A stretch of 13,818 nucleotides of DNA, taken from contig JAHFOH010000023.1 in the NCBI GenBank assembly GCA_023266955.1, positions 1 through 13,818 of the forward strand, written 5' to 3'. This DNA comes from Nitrososphaerota archaeon. GTDB lineage: Archaea; Thermoproteota; Nitrososphaeria; Nitrososphaerales; JAHFOH01. Shown in pieces: positions 7,815-13,818 of this stretch (its first letter is position 1; each line of letters begins with the position of its first letter). The position numbers and the translations under genes are program-made. The notes below the pieces were generated by a model. It had not been told where the DNA came from. It did not search any database and saw nothing but the letters and a program-made list of their open reading frames with translations.

Positions 7815-8721
7815 ACTTATCGCCTGATTCTTCCAAGAATGATTGGAGCGTGGTGCCCTCGAGCTTGCGATAATCGTCTGAACTCTTAATGATACAGCTC
7901 ATCGTGGCCCTGATCACTTCCTCATTGAGCGCAGTGACACCCATGCCGGTCAGCGCTTCTATCCAGTTTAGAGTTTCAGCCACACCAGGCTTCTTGATTA
8001 GGTCCTCCATGTATCGTAGCCTTCCCATGAAACCAACTACCTGTTCAGCCAGCTTCTCGTTGACATGAGGGGCCTTCAACTTGATGATACGCAGTTCCTT
8101 CTCTGATGTGGGATAGGATAGTGAAAGGTATAGACATCGCCGACGGATACCATCCCCGATTTCGCGCGTACGGTTTGAAGTGATCACGACAATTGGCGGC
8201 GTCTTGGCCCTGACCGTACCGTACTCGGGAATCGTTACTTGAAATTCATCTAAAAACTCTAACAGGAAGCCTTCAAACTCTTCATCAGCCCGGTCAAGTT
8301 CGTCGACAAGGAGAACGGCGGGACGCGGTCCGTCGTAGGTTAGTGCCTTAAGCAGCGGTCGTTTCAACAGGTATGCTTCACCAAATATCTCTTCTCGAAC
8401 CTTATCGGCTTTTTTGCTTGCCTCCTCGATCCGGATTGTAAGTAGCTGCTTGAGATAGTCCCATTCAAACAAGGCCGAGGTTGCGTCGAGGCCTTCGTAG
8501 CATTGTAGCCTTATCAACTCGGTATCCAGAATCTGTGATAGCACCTTCGCGATCTGAGTTTTCCCACACCCCGCCTCGCCCTCAACCAGGAGTGGCCTGT
8601 TAAGCCGCAAAGACAGGTAGATGGCTGTGCATCCTGCAGGGTCGGCAACGTACTGTGCAGCTGCCAACGCCTCCTCAACATCTTTGACGGATTGGAATGG
8701 GAGTGACGCCGTTAAGACCAT
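7801..8721 (-). CDS. coxD: CoxD, MoxR-type AAA+ ATPase
   Basis: CoxD is an AAA+ chaperone-type ATPase that, with CoxE, is needed to complete the sulfur- and copper-bearing site of form I CO dehydrogenase. From the ATG at 8721 the protein has 306 residues. Walker A is GEAGCGKT at 48-55 and Walker B is VLLVDE at 136-141. A sensor/arginine-finger region follows (ITSNRTREIGDGIRRRCLY). GAGGTG at 8736-8731 lies nine bases before this ATG. A GTG at 8745 would add eight residues but has no SD. The 3' end overlaps the inferred coxE start, a typical coupled AAA+/VWA pair. It follows coxG with a gap of about 90 bases. Confidence 0.92.
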   Translation of the reverse strand: MVLTASLPFQSVKDVEEALAAAQYVADPAGCTAIYLSLRLNRPLLVEGEAGCGKTQIAKVLSQILDTELIRLQCYEGLDATSALFEWDYLKQLLTIRIEEASKKADKVREEIFGEAYLLKRPLLKALTYDGPRPAVLLVDELDRADEEFEGFLLEFLDEFQVTIPEYGTVRAKTPPIVVITSNRTREIGDGIRRRCLYLSLSYPTSEKELRIIKLKAPHVNEKLAEQVVGFMGRLRYMEDLIKKPGVAETLNWIEALTGMGVTALNEEVIRATMSCIIKSSDDYRKLEGTTLQSFLEESGDKSANR

Positions 8722-8730
8722 AGGTTGCTG

Positions 8731-8736
8731 CACCTC
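8731..8736 (-). promoter_or_regulatory. Shine-Dalgarno site that decides the coxD start
   Basis: GAGGTG on the minus strand, nine bases upstream of the ATG at 8721. The alternative GTG at 8745 lies upstream of this site and has no comparable signal, which favours the shorter protein. Confidence 0.5.
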
Positions 8737-8814
8737 AAGTGACACGCCAGATAGGGATTGATAGGCAAAGTGGGAAATATTGCTAGTGGATGCGCTCCAT
8801 CTTCAATTGAGCTT

Positions 8815-9252
8815 TTATGTCTCTAGCTTTTGTTTTATACAGTTGAAGAACTCATTCACCGTCTTCTCAACGGTCCCAGTTACAAGACGTTGACCTATCG
8901 AGGCGATCAAACCGCCAAGCCGTGTATCAGCGCTCCACTTCATGGTTGTTCCACCGTTGACCGAATCGAGGTCCATTATAGTATCGAGATCAATACTGCT
9001 TCCGCTTCCCGAACCTTGAGCTTTCAGCCTAGCATGCTTCGGGGTCTCCTTCTCGACCACGCTTAAGTGAAACGTGAAGTAGCCCTTAATGGGCCCAACC
9101 CCTACTTTGACGACAGCATCAAACCTGTCCTCGCTTTTCACATCAACGCTCTGAAGGTCTGGGAGGCAGTTTGAGATCTCATTCGGATTCAGAAGGAATC
9201 CGAACACTCTCTCGATTGGAGCTCTTGTTGTGAACACGCCTTCAAAATGCAA
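8815..9252 (-). CDS. coxG: CoxG, SRPBCC-fold CO dehydrogenase accessory protein
   Basis: CoxG proteins have the START/SRPBCC (Bet v 1-like) fold and are linked to membrane attachment of CO dehydrogenase. This one has 145 residues from a TTG at 9252 and opens MHFEGVFTTRAPIERVFGFL, the usual start of the family. Mid-protein it has LPDLQSVDV and the strand-rich stretch GPIKGYFTFHLSVVE, then TMKWSADTRLGGLIASIGQRL and a C-terminal helix. It lacks the long C-terminal tail of some bacterial CoxG proteins and shows no membrane segment. The TTG is the first possible start, because a TAA lies directly before it in frame. It is first in the minus-strand maturation block and divergent from the second coxM. 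Confidence 0.9.
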   Translation of the reverse strand: MHFEGVFTTRAPIERVFGFLLNPNEISNCLPDLQSVDVKSEDRFDAVVKVGVGPIKGYFTFHLSVVEKETPKHARLKAQGSGSGSSIDLDTIMDLDSVNGGTTMKWSADTRLGGLIASIGQRLVTGTVEKTVNEFFNCIKQKLET

Positions 9253-9273
9253 TTAGACTACCAGCCCCGGATC

Positions 9274-9335
9274 ACCTTGGCTTGCTACTTTTATCTGCCT
9301 TTCTGGGAGACGAAACCGTTCTAGTTTGCCAAGGT
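9274..9335. repeat. Eight-base inverted repeat in the coxG/coxM divergent region
   Basis: ACCTTGGC at 9274-9281 and GCCAAGGT at 9328-9335 are perfect inverted copies 46 bases apart. Each copy reads GCCAAGGT in the direction of the gene it precedes: coxG on the minus strand and coxM on the plus strand. The two A/T boxes of the region lie between or beside the arms. This could be a paired operator or a chance match; a rough estimate gives such a match by luck in about one region of this size in ten. Confidence 0.35.
9288..9296 (-). promoter_or_regulatory. Candidate TATA box for coxG
   Basis: AGATAAAAG on the minus strand. A start about 26 bases on would be near 9266, leaving a leader of some 14 bases before the TTG at 9252. 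Read on the plus strand (CTTTTATCT) it could also serve the second coxM, giving a leader of about 48 bases. The match is fair, not strong. Confidence 0.35.
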
Positions 9336-9340
9336 TTTAT
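9333..9340 (+). promoter_or_regulatory. Candidate TATA box for the second coxM operon
   Basis: GGTTTTAT, centred about 28 bases before the ATG at 9366. That spacing would give an essentially leaderless transcript, which agrees with the absence of an SD site before this ATG. Confidence 0.35.
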
Positions 9341-9365
9341 GTGGATCTTCGACCAAAGTAATTCC

Positions 9366-10238
9366 ATGATTCCTAGGCAATTTCAATACGTCGCTCCTTC
9401 TTCTCTCAAAGACGCGGTTTCTCTTCTACGTGAACACGGCGAAGATGCAAAAATTCTTGCGGGCGGTCAGAGCCTAATTCCCTTGATGAAACTTAGACTC
9501 ATGTCCGCTCGCTATCTGGTTGATATCAATCACATTCCAAAACTTTCCTACATCAAGGAAGAGAAAGACATCATCAAGATCGGTGCTTTGACGCGGCATG
9601 CTGAAATTGGGGCTTCAAAACTCATGAAGTCAAAGCTTCCGATAATGCTGGACGCAGCAAGTGTGGTGGCGGACCCTATAGTCAGGAACGTTGGCACTAT
9701 CGGCGGCGCCCTAGCTCACGCCGACCCATCAGGTGATTGGGGTGCTATCGTGCTGGCGTTAGGGGCAGAGCTCGTGGCAGTCGGCCCAAAGGGAGAAAGA
9801 AGGATAAAAGCAGGCGAATTCTTTGTGGACACATTCACCACCCGCCTAGGTCCTACTGAAATTTTGACTGAGATACGCATTCCCTCGCCGCGAAAGAAGA
9901 GTGGCGGTGCTTATCTGAAGCTTGAGCGTAAGGTAGGAGATTTCGCAATAGTAGGCGTGGCGGCTCAGATAGCCCTCGGTGATGGCGGAATCTGCGTCGA
10001 GGCGGGTATAGGATTGGCTGGTGCTGGACCCAAGCCTATCAAGGCCACCTTGGCCGAAAAGGCTCTTATCGGAAAGAAGATGAGCGATGAATCCATCAAG
10101 AAGGCTGCGAAGATATCGGCAGAGAACACTGACCCACCCTCTGATATTCGTTCGTCTTCGGAATATAGGAAAGCCATGGTGGAAGTCTTCACAAGGAGGA
10201 CTCTTCAAGCTGCTCTCGATAGGATGGCACAGCGATGA
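9366..10238 (+). CDS. coxM: CO dehydrogenase-type medium subunit (FAD-binding), copy 2
   Basis: This is the FAD subunit of the second complex, 290 residues from the ATG at 9366, beginning MIPRQFQYVAP. FAD motifs are AGGQSLIP at 32-39 and TIGG at 111-114, in exact register with copy 1. After the second motif it has HADPSGDWGA, where copy 1 has HSDPANDLPA, a difference suggesting different partner enzymes. The frame is open upstream, with an ATG at 9339 preceded by AAGG and one at 9282. The family alignment and the TATA box at 9333-9340 favour 9366, but 9339 remains possible. The stop codon overlaps the coxS start (ATGA), so the two are translationally coupled. Confidence 0.92.
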   Translation: MIPRQFQYVAPSSLKDAVSLLREHGEDAKILAGGQSLIPLMKLRLMSARYLVDINHIPKLSYIKEEKDIIKIGALTRHAEIGASKLMKSKLPIMLDAASVVADPIVRNVGTIGGALAHADPSGDWGAIVLALGAELVAVGPKGERRIKAGEFFVDTFTTRLGPTEILTEIRIPSPRKKSGGAYLKLERKVGDFAIVGVAAQIALGDGGICVEAGIGLAGAGPKPIKATLAEKALIGKKMSDESIKKAAKISAENTDPPSDIRSSSEYRKAMVEVFTRRTLQAALDRMAQR

Positions 10239-10822
10239 ATAGGAGAAAGACACCCCGAAGCAGGGCACCCAAAGGTAGGTCACGCGCAGCACTCGGCCCA
10301 AGAAAAGTCGGACCGGAGAATTTCAAGCACATGATAAGAGTTACAGTGAACGGCGTGGAACGAGAGGCGACCGTGGAACCAAGGTTGCTACTAGTGCATT
10401 TCATTCGAGACGTGCTTAGACTCACTGGAACACACATTGGCTGCGACACCAGCAACTGTGGCGCATGTACGCTCTTGCTAAACGGTAGAGCGGTAAAATC
10501 ATGTGCCATCTTCGCAGTCCAGGCAGATGGCGGTGAGGTTCTTACTATAGAGGGCCTTGCTAAAGACGGCAAGCTGAATCCAATCCAAGAGGCTTTCTGG
10601 GATAACCATGGGTTGCAGTGCGGATTCTGTACGCCTGGAATGATAATGACGGCGTATGACTTTCTACGGAAGAACTCCAATCCGAGCGAGTTCGAGATTA
10701 GAAGGGCCATTTCTGGGAACCTTTGCAGGTGCACTGGCTATCAGAATATCGTCAAGGCGGTAGCTGCGGCTGCAGAAAGTATGCGGTCTGCAAAGGTCAC
10801 GGTCACGGCTAGGAGGAGATAG
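10235..10822 (+). CDS. coxS: CO dehydrogenase-type small subunit ([2Fe-2S]), copy 2
   Basis: This is the two-cluster iron-sulfur subunit of the second complex. From the ATG at 10235, which overlaps the coxM stop as ATGA, the protein has 195 residues. Cluster ligands are C70, C75, C78 and C90, then C129, C132, C164 and C166 (QCGFCTPGM and NLCRCTGY). The first 32 residues form an arginine- and lysine-rich extension (MNRRKTPRSRAPKGRSRA and on) not seen in copy 1 or usual in the family. An internal ATG at 10331 (MIRVTVNGVERE) gives the normal family length of 163. AGGATG eight bases before 10235 supports the long form; the short form has only GGAG about twelve bases ahead. No hydrophobic stretch follows the arginines, so it is not a Tat signal. 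Confidence 0.93.
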   Translation: MNRRKTPRSRAPKGRSRAALGPRKVGPENFKHMIRVTVNGVEREATVEPRLLLVHFIRDVLRLTGTHIGCDTSNCGACTLLLNGRAVKSCAIFAVQADGGEVLTIEGLAKDGKLNPIQEAFWDNHGLQCGFCTPGMIMTAYDFLRKNSNPSEFEIRRAISGNLCRCTGYQNIVKAVAAAAESMRSAKVTVTARRR

Positions 10823-10824
10823 GT

Positions 10825-13182
10825 TTGGCCGTCACGGCTCTCGTAGGAGCTAGTGTGAGGAGGAAGGAAGATCCTCGACTAATCACGGGGAGCTCAACGT
10901 ACACTGATGATCTCGTTTTGCCAGGAATGCTGCACGCGTGCTTCTTGCGTACGCCATACGCGCATGCTAGGATCAGGAGTATCAAGACCGAAAGGGCGAA
11001 GGCTCTGGAGGGTGTAGTTGCCGTCTTTACGGGAAAGGACCTTAAAGACGCTCTCAAGCCGATCCCCTGCGCATGGCAAATTCCCAATGCCGAACTCAAG
11101 GTTCCGGACTATCCGCCAATGGCCGTCGATAAGGTACGGTACACAGGAGACATTGTCGCCGTAACGGTTGCGACAGACCGTTACGTTGCCCGAGACGCCC
11201 TCGAACTAATCGAAGTAGAATACGAGCCGCTCCCAGTTGTCGTGGATATGGAGAAGGCAGTGAAGCCAGGGACGCCTTTAGTCCATGATAACGTTCCGAA
11301 CAACGTCTGCTTTGATTGGAAACTTTCAGGAGGGGATGTTAGCAAGGCCTTCGCTGAAGCAGAAGTCGTCGTTAAAGAACGATTTGTTAACCAACGCCTG
11401 ATCCCGAACGCGATCGAGATGAGAGGAGCGCTAGCTCAGTACAGTTCTGCCACTGGCGAGCTCACGGTCTGGATGACCTCTCAAAACCCGCATGTCCACA
11501 GACTGCTTCTCTCCATGGGTCTGGGAATTCCTGAGCATAAGTTGAGGGTCATTGCGCCTGAGGTCGGAGGAGGCTTCGGGAGCAAGATTCACCTCTACCC
11601 AGGAGAAGTGATCGTTTCTCTTCTATCTATGAAGCTCGGGCGGCCGGTCAAGTGGTTTGAGGACAGGCATGAAAACTACGTTGGCACAACCCACGGCAGA
11701 GATCACATTCAGTATGTCGAGTTGGCCGCGAAGAAAGATGGAACGATTCTGGGTCTTCGAGTTAAAGTCTACGCTAACATGGGTGCCTATCTTTCTACCG
11801 TTGCACCAGGAATTCCCACCATACTCTTCGGATTCATTCTACCCGGTGCCTACACAATACGAAATGTCGAATGTGAGGTCTTTGGAGTCTTAACCAATAC
11901 TACGCCCGTCGACGCCTACCGAGGTGCAGGTCGGCCAGAGGCATCCTTCATAACTGAACGGCTGGTGGACATACTCGCTCACAAAATCGGAATGGACCCT
12001 GCAGAGCTAAGGTTGAAGAACTTCATTCCGCCCGAGGCATTTCCATATCAAATCGCGACAGGACTAACCTACGACAGTGGGAACTACCCGCGCGCCCTGA
12101 AAAGGGCAATGGAAATGATAGGTTACGACGAACTTCGAAAAGAGCAAGTTAGCCTGCGGAAGAAAGGCAAGTTGCTTGGAATCGGCATATCCAGTTATGT
12201 GGAGATTTGCGGTCTCGCGCCCTCGAAAGTCGCCCGGGCTACCGGTTTCGGGTTGGGCCTTTATGAGAGCTGCACAATAAGGGTTCATCCAACCGGGAAG
12301 GTGTCCGTGTTCACGGGCGCCAGCCCCCATGGTCAGGGAGAAGAAACAACCTTCGCCCAGCTAGTGGCTGAGGAATTAGGAATCCCCATAGACGATGTAG
12401 AGGTCGTTCATGGCGATACTGCTTTGACGCCTTTTGGGTTGGGCACCTATGGTAGTAGAACAACTCCGGTGGCAGGGGGTTCGATCGCACTAGGTGCAAG
12501 GAAGATCAAAGACAAGGCTGGGAAGATAGCCGCTCATCTTCTCGAAGCCCGTGAGGAGGATATGGTCTTCGAGAAAGGCAGGTTCTTCGTCCGAGGCACA
12601 CCTGCAAGGGCGAAGACGATCCAGGAGATTGCGCTCTCGGCATACACGGCTGAAAACCTCCCGCCCGGCATTGAACCAGGACTTGAAACGACGACTTTCT
12701 ATGACCCGGAGAACTTCGTTTTTCCTTTTGGTGCTCATATCTGCGCTGTAGACATCGATCCAGAGACCGGAGAGGTGAAAATAAGGCGTTATGTGGCGGT
12801 CGACGATTGCGGAAGAGTGATCAATCCGATGATCGTGGATGGGCAGGTCCATGGCGGGTTGGCACAGGGACTTGCTCAGGCCTTGTGGGAGGAGGCTGTG
12901 TACGACGAGAACGGAAATCTTGTGACCGGAAGTCTTGCAGAATACGCCGTCCCGACTGCTCTAGAGTTACCAAAGTTCGAGCTTGATCGAACAGAAACAC
13001 CGTCACCTCACAACCCTATCGGTGCAAAGGGTGTCGGCGAAACGGGAACCATAGCGTCACCGCAGGCGGTAGTGAACGCCGCTGTTGACGCTCTAGCTCA
13101 CCTCGGAGTAACCCACATCGACATGCCGCTAAAGGCTGAAAGAATCTGGAAGATCTTACGCCAAAGTGGCGCCACTAAATAG
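10825..13182 (+). CDS. coxL: CO dehydrogenase-type large subunit, form II
   Basis: This is the molybdenum subunit of the second complex, 785 residues. The active-site loop at 364-370 is AYRGAGR, the form II signature, with G367 in place of the copper-ligand cysteine. Form II enzymes are linked to CO oxidation in some organisms, but others may act on aldehydes, purines or other substrates, so the substrate is not settled. Shared motifs are Q220 (TSQNPH), GGGFGS at 248-253 and GVGE with E739. The start is a TTG at 10825, two bases after the coxS stop, with AGGAGGAG at 10811-10818 six bases upstream; no earlier start is available in this frame after coxS. It overlaps no other gene and ends the second operon. 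Confidence 0.94.
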   Translation: MAVTALVGASVRRKEDPRLITGSSTYTDDLVLPGMLHACFLRTPYAHARIRSIKTERAKALEGVVAVFTGKDLKDALKPIPCAWQIPNAELKVPDYPPMAVDKVRYTGDIVAVTVATDRYVARDALELIEVEYEPLPVVVDMEKAVKPGTPLVHDNVPNNVCFDWKLSGGDVSKAFAEAEVVVKERFVNQRLIPNAIEMRGALAQYSSATGELTVWMTSQNPHVHRLLLSMGLGIPEHKLRVIAPEVGGGFGSKIHLYPGEVIVSLLSMKLGRPVKWFEDRHENYVGTTHGRDHIQYVELAAKKDGTILGLRVKVYANMGAYLSTVAPGIPTILFGFILPGAYTIRNVECEVFGVLTNTTPVDAYRGAGRPEASFITERLVDILAHKIGMDPAELRLKNFIPPEAFPYQIATGLTYDSGNYPRALKRAMEMIGYDELRKEQVSLRKKGKLLGIGISSYVEICGLAPSKVARATGFGLGLYESCTIRVHPTGKVSVFTGASPHGQGEETTFAQLVAEELGIPIDDVEVVHGDTALTPFGLGTYGSRTTPVAGGSIALGARKIKDKAGKIAAHLLEAREEDMVFEKGRFFVRGTPARAKTIQEIALSAYTAENLPPGIEPGLETTTFYDPENFVFPFGAHICAVDIDPETGEVKIRRYVAVDDCGRVINPMIVDGQVHGGLAQGLAQALWEEAVYDENGNLVTGSLAEYAVPTALELPKFELDRTETPSPHNPIGAKGVGETGTIASPQAVVNAAVDALAHLGVTHIDMPLKAERIWKILRQSGATK

Positions 13183-13262
13183 AATCGTCTGCGACGAACA
13201 GGGAATAATTGATGGTAAGAGCTCCCTCACCGCGAAAACAATTCGGTTAATAGAACAGGTTC

Positions 13263-13475
13263 ATGAAGTTCAACGTACCATATTACGCGCAGACATCCGA
13301 GTTCACTTGTGGTCCGGCATGTGCAGTTATGGTTATGAAACATTTTGACCCGAGAACGAGGACAGGTCGGTACGTTGAGTTTGAGATTTGGCGCCAATGC
13401 AATATGATAGGTGTACGCGGCGCAGACCCATATGGCCTTTCTGTTCCCTCCCTGTCTTTCGCCCTCTGGTCGTAA
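13263..13475 (+). pseudogene. Truncated C39-like peptidase gene, 5' part only
   Basis: From the ATG at 13263 the frame reads MKFNVPYYAQTSEFTCGPA, the N-terminus of papain-like C39 family proteins, with Q10 and the catalytic C16 in place. It continues through EFEIWRQCNMIGVRGADPYGLSV, also family-like, up to about 13448. After that the frame gives nine unrelated residues and stops at 13475. The catalytic histidine and aspartate, which would lie further on, are missing. The sequence after the break is better read on the minus strand as another gene's front end, so this is a rearrangement, not a simple frameshift. The 80 bases between coxL and this fragment show nothing I can assign. Confidence 0.6.
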
Positions 13476-13527
13476 GGTGAATGAATTTCTGGGAACTAAC
13501 CTTCGCCAAATTATCTCCGTTGACCAT
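13444..13527 (-). pseudogene. Truncated deazaflavin-dependent nitroreductase-like gene, 5' part
   Basis: On the minus strand, from an ATG at 13527, 28 residues read KFIHLTTRGRKTGRE after a short lead-in. LTTxGRKTGRE is the characteristic N-terminal motif of the deazaflavin (F420)-dependent nitroreductase/quinone reductase family. GGTGAGG about ten bases upstream is a plausible ribosome site. Family similarity ends at about 13444, exactly where the head-on C39-like fragment ends. The frame then runs antisense through that fragment to a stop at 13333 with no family likeness. The assignment rests on one motif. Confidence 0.45.
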
Positions 13528-13583
13528 ATTTACAAAACCTCACCGTCAGCAATGGCGCTGATCATGCGGGAGACCGTATACTC

Positions 13584-13736
13584 CTACTTTAGGCGTTTGA
13601 AGCTCCGCGTTCCAATCCCAATCATTACCGCTGCGAAGGCCGTGAGGATAGATAGGTTGAGTGCGATGGGCAGTTGGGAGGAGCCCAGAATTAGGCCTAA
13701 GCCCGTCCACGGCGTAGGTGACCGGGTCAAGGAAAA
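13584..13736 (-). pseudogene. ABC-2 transporter permease remnant, 3' end, frameshifted
   Basis: Two minus-strand frames together read as the last part of an ABC-2 permease. The frame from 13734 gives FLDPVTYAVDGLR, a family hallmark. About 40 bases on, at roughly 13697, sense switches to the neighbouring frame, which gives LILGSSQLPIALNLS followed by a hydrophobic helix (ILTAFAAVMIGIG), the basic end TRSFKRLK and a TAG at 13586-13584. The upstream part of the gene, with five or so membrane helices, is absent; the preceding sequence belongs to another protein's C-terminus. Both the missing front and the shift point to decay, though a single-base assembly error could explain the shift alone. 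Confidence 0.5.
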
Positions 13737-13742
13737 CGGAGC

Positions 13743-13818
13743 TTAGTCCCAGAATAGGCGTGTTCTCGCGTATTCGCGTTCAGCCTTCAGGATATCCACG
13801 TACAGGTCCTCCTGGGTT
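13743..13818 (-). CDS. Partial unrecognised protein, C-terminal end only
   Basis: A minus-strand frame enters from the right edge and ends at TAA (13745-13743). Its 24 codons read TQEDLYVDILKAEREYAR and then TRLFWD. The charged helical composition and a clean stop suggest a real C-terminus, but I do not recognise it. It is followed by the ABC-2 permease remnant with no room for a promoter between them. Confidence 0.4.
   Translation of the reverse strand, partial: TQEDLYVDILKAEREYARTRLFWD

Noticed and set aside
10189..10734. 181-codon minus-strand open frame
   Set aside because: It is antisense to coxM/coxS copy 2 and mirrors similar antisense frames over copy 1; no family likeness.
13411..13746. 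111-codon plus-strand open frame after the second operon
   Set aside because: The same bases give recognisable nitroreductase-like and ABC-2 permease fragments on the minus strand, so the plus frame is better seen as antisense.
1..13818. tRNA genes, rRNA, CRISPR arrays, insertion sequences or att sites
   Set aside because: No cloverleaf-like segment, regularly spaced repeat, transposase motif or long flanking repeat was seen on reading both strands by eye; a dedicated search could still find weak cases.

Overview
The window is an aerobic carbon monoxide dehydrogenase (cox) locus, probably from an archaeon. The archaeal call is an inference. It rests on TATA-box-like elements at the right distance upstream of several genes, starts with almost no leader and no Shine-Dalgarno (SD) site, frequent TTG starts, SD sites of the GAGGTGA type, and fragments of families common in archaea. 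No rRNA, tRNA or lineage marker is present, so a deep-branching bacterium is not excluded.

Layout. (1) Positions 1-101: the 5' end of an unrecognised gene leaving the window on the minus strand. (2) 186-3913 (+): a complete coxM-coxS-coxL set. Its large subunit carries a TYRCSFR active-site loop, which is form I, the true CO-oxidising Mo-Cu type. (3) 3940-5628 (+): directly behind it, a three-part fusion of a MocA-like molybdopterin cytidylyltransferase, an XdhC/CoxI cofactor-insertion chaperone and a metal-binding YHS domain. (4) 5700-9252 (-): a convergent maturation block, transcribed as coxG, coxD (MoxR-type AAA+ ATPase), coxE (von Willebrand A protein), then a second stand-alone xdhC with its own promoter. 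(5) 9366-13182 (+), divergent from coxG: a second coxM-coxS-coxL set whose large subunit has AYRGAGR, so it is form II (substrate uncertain). (6) 13183-13818: a decayed tail holding the front of a C39-like peptidase gene, an oppositely oriented front of a deazaflavin-dependent nitroreductase-like gene abutting it head-on, a frameshifted 3' end of an ABC-2 permease gene, and the last codons of another minus-strand gene leaving the window.

How they work together (family knowledge plus inference). CoxM (FAD), CoxS (two [2Fe-2S]) and CoxL (molybdopterin cytosine dinucleotide, MCD) form the heterotrimeric enzyme. The MocA part would make MCD, the XdhC parts would protect or sulfurate and insert it, and CoxD/CoxE would finish the Mo-S-Cu centre of the form I enzyme. 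CoxG would help attach enzyme to the membrane. Form I and form II enzymes thus flank one shared assembly block. The fused YHS domain is the most suggestive novelty, because form I CODH is the member of this enzyme family that needs copper.

There is no recognisable electron acceptor, CO sensor or transcription factor in the window.
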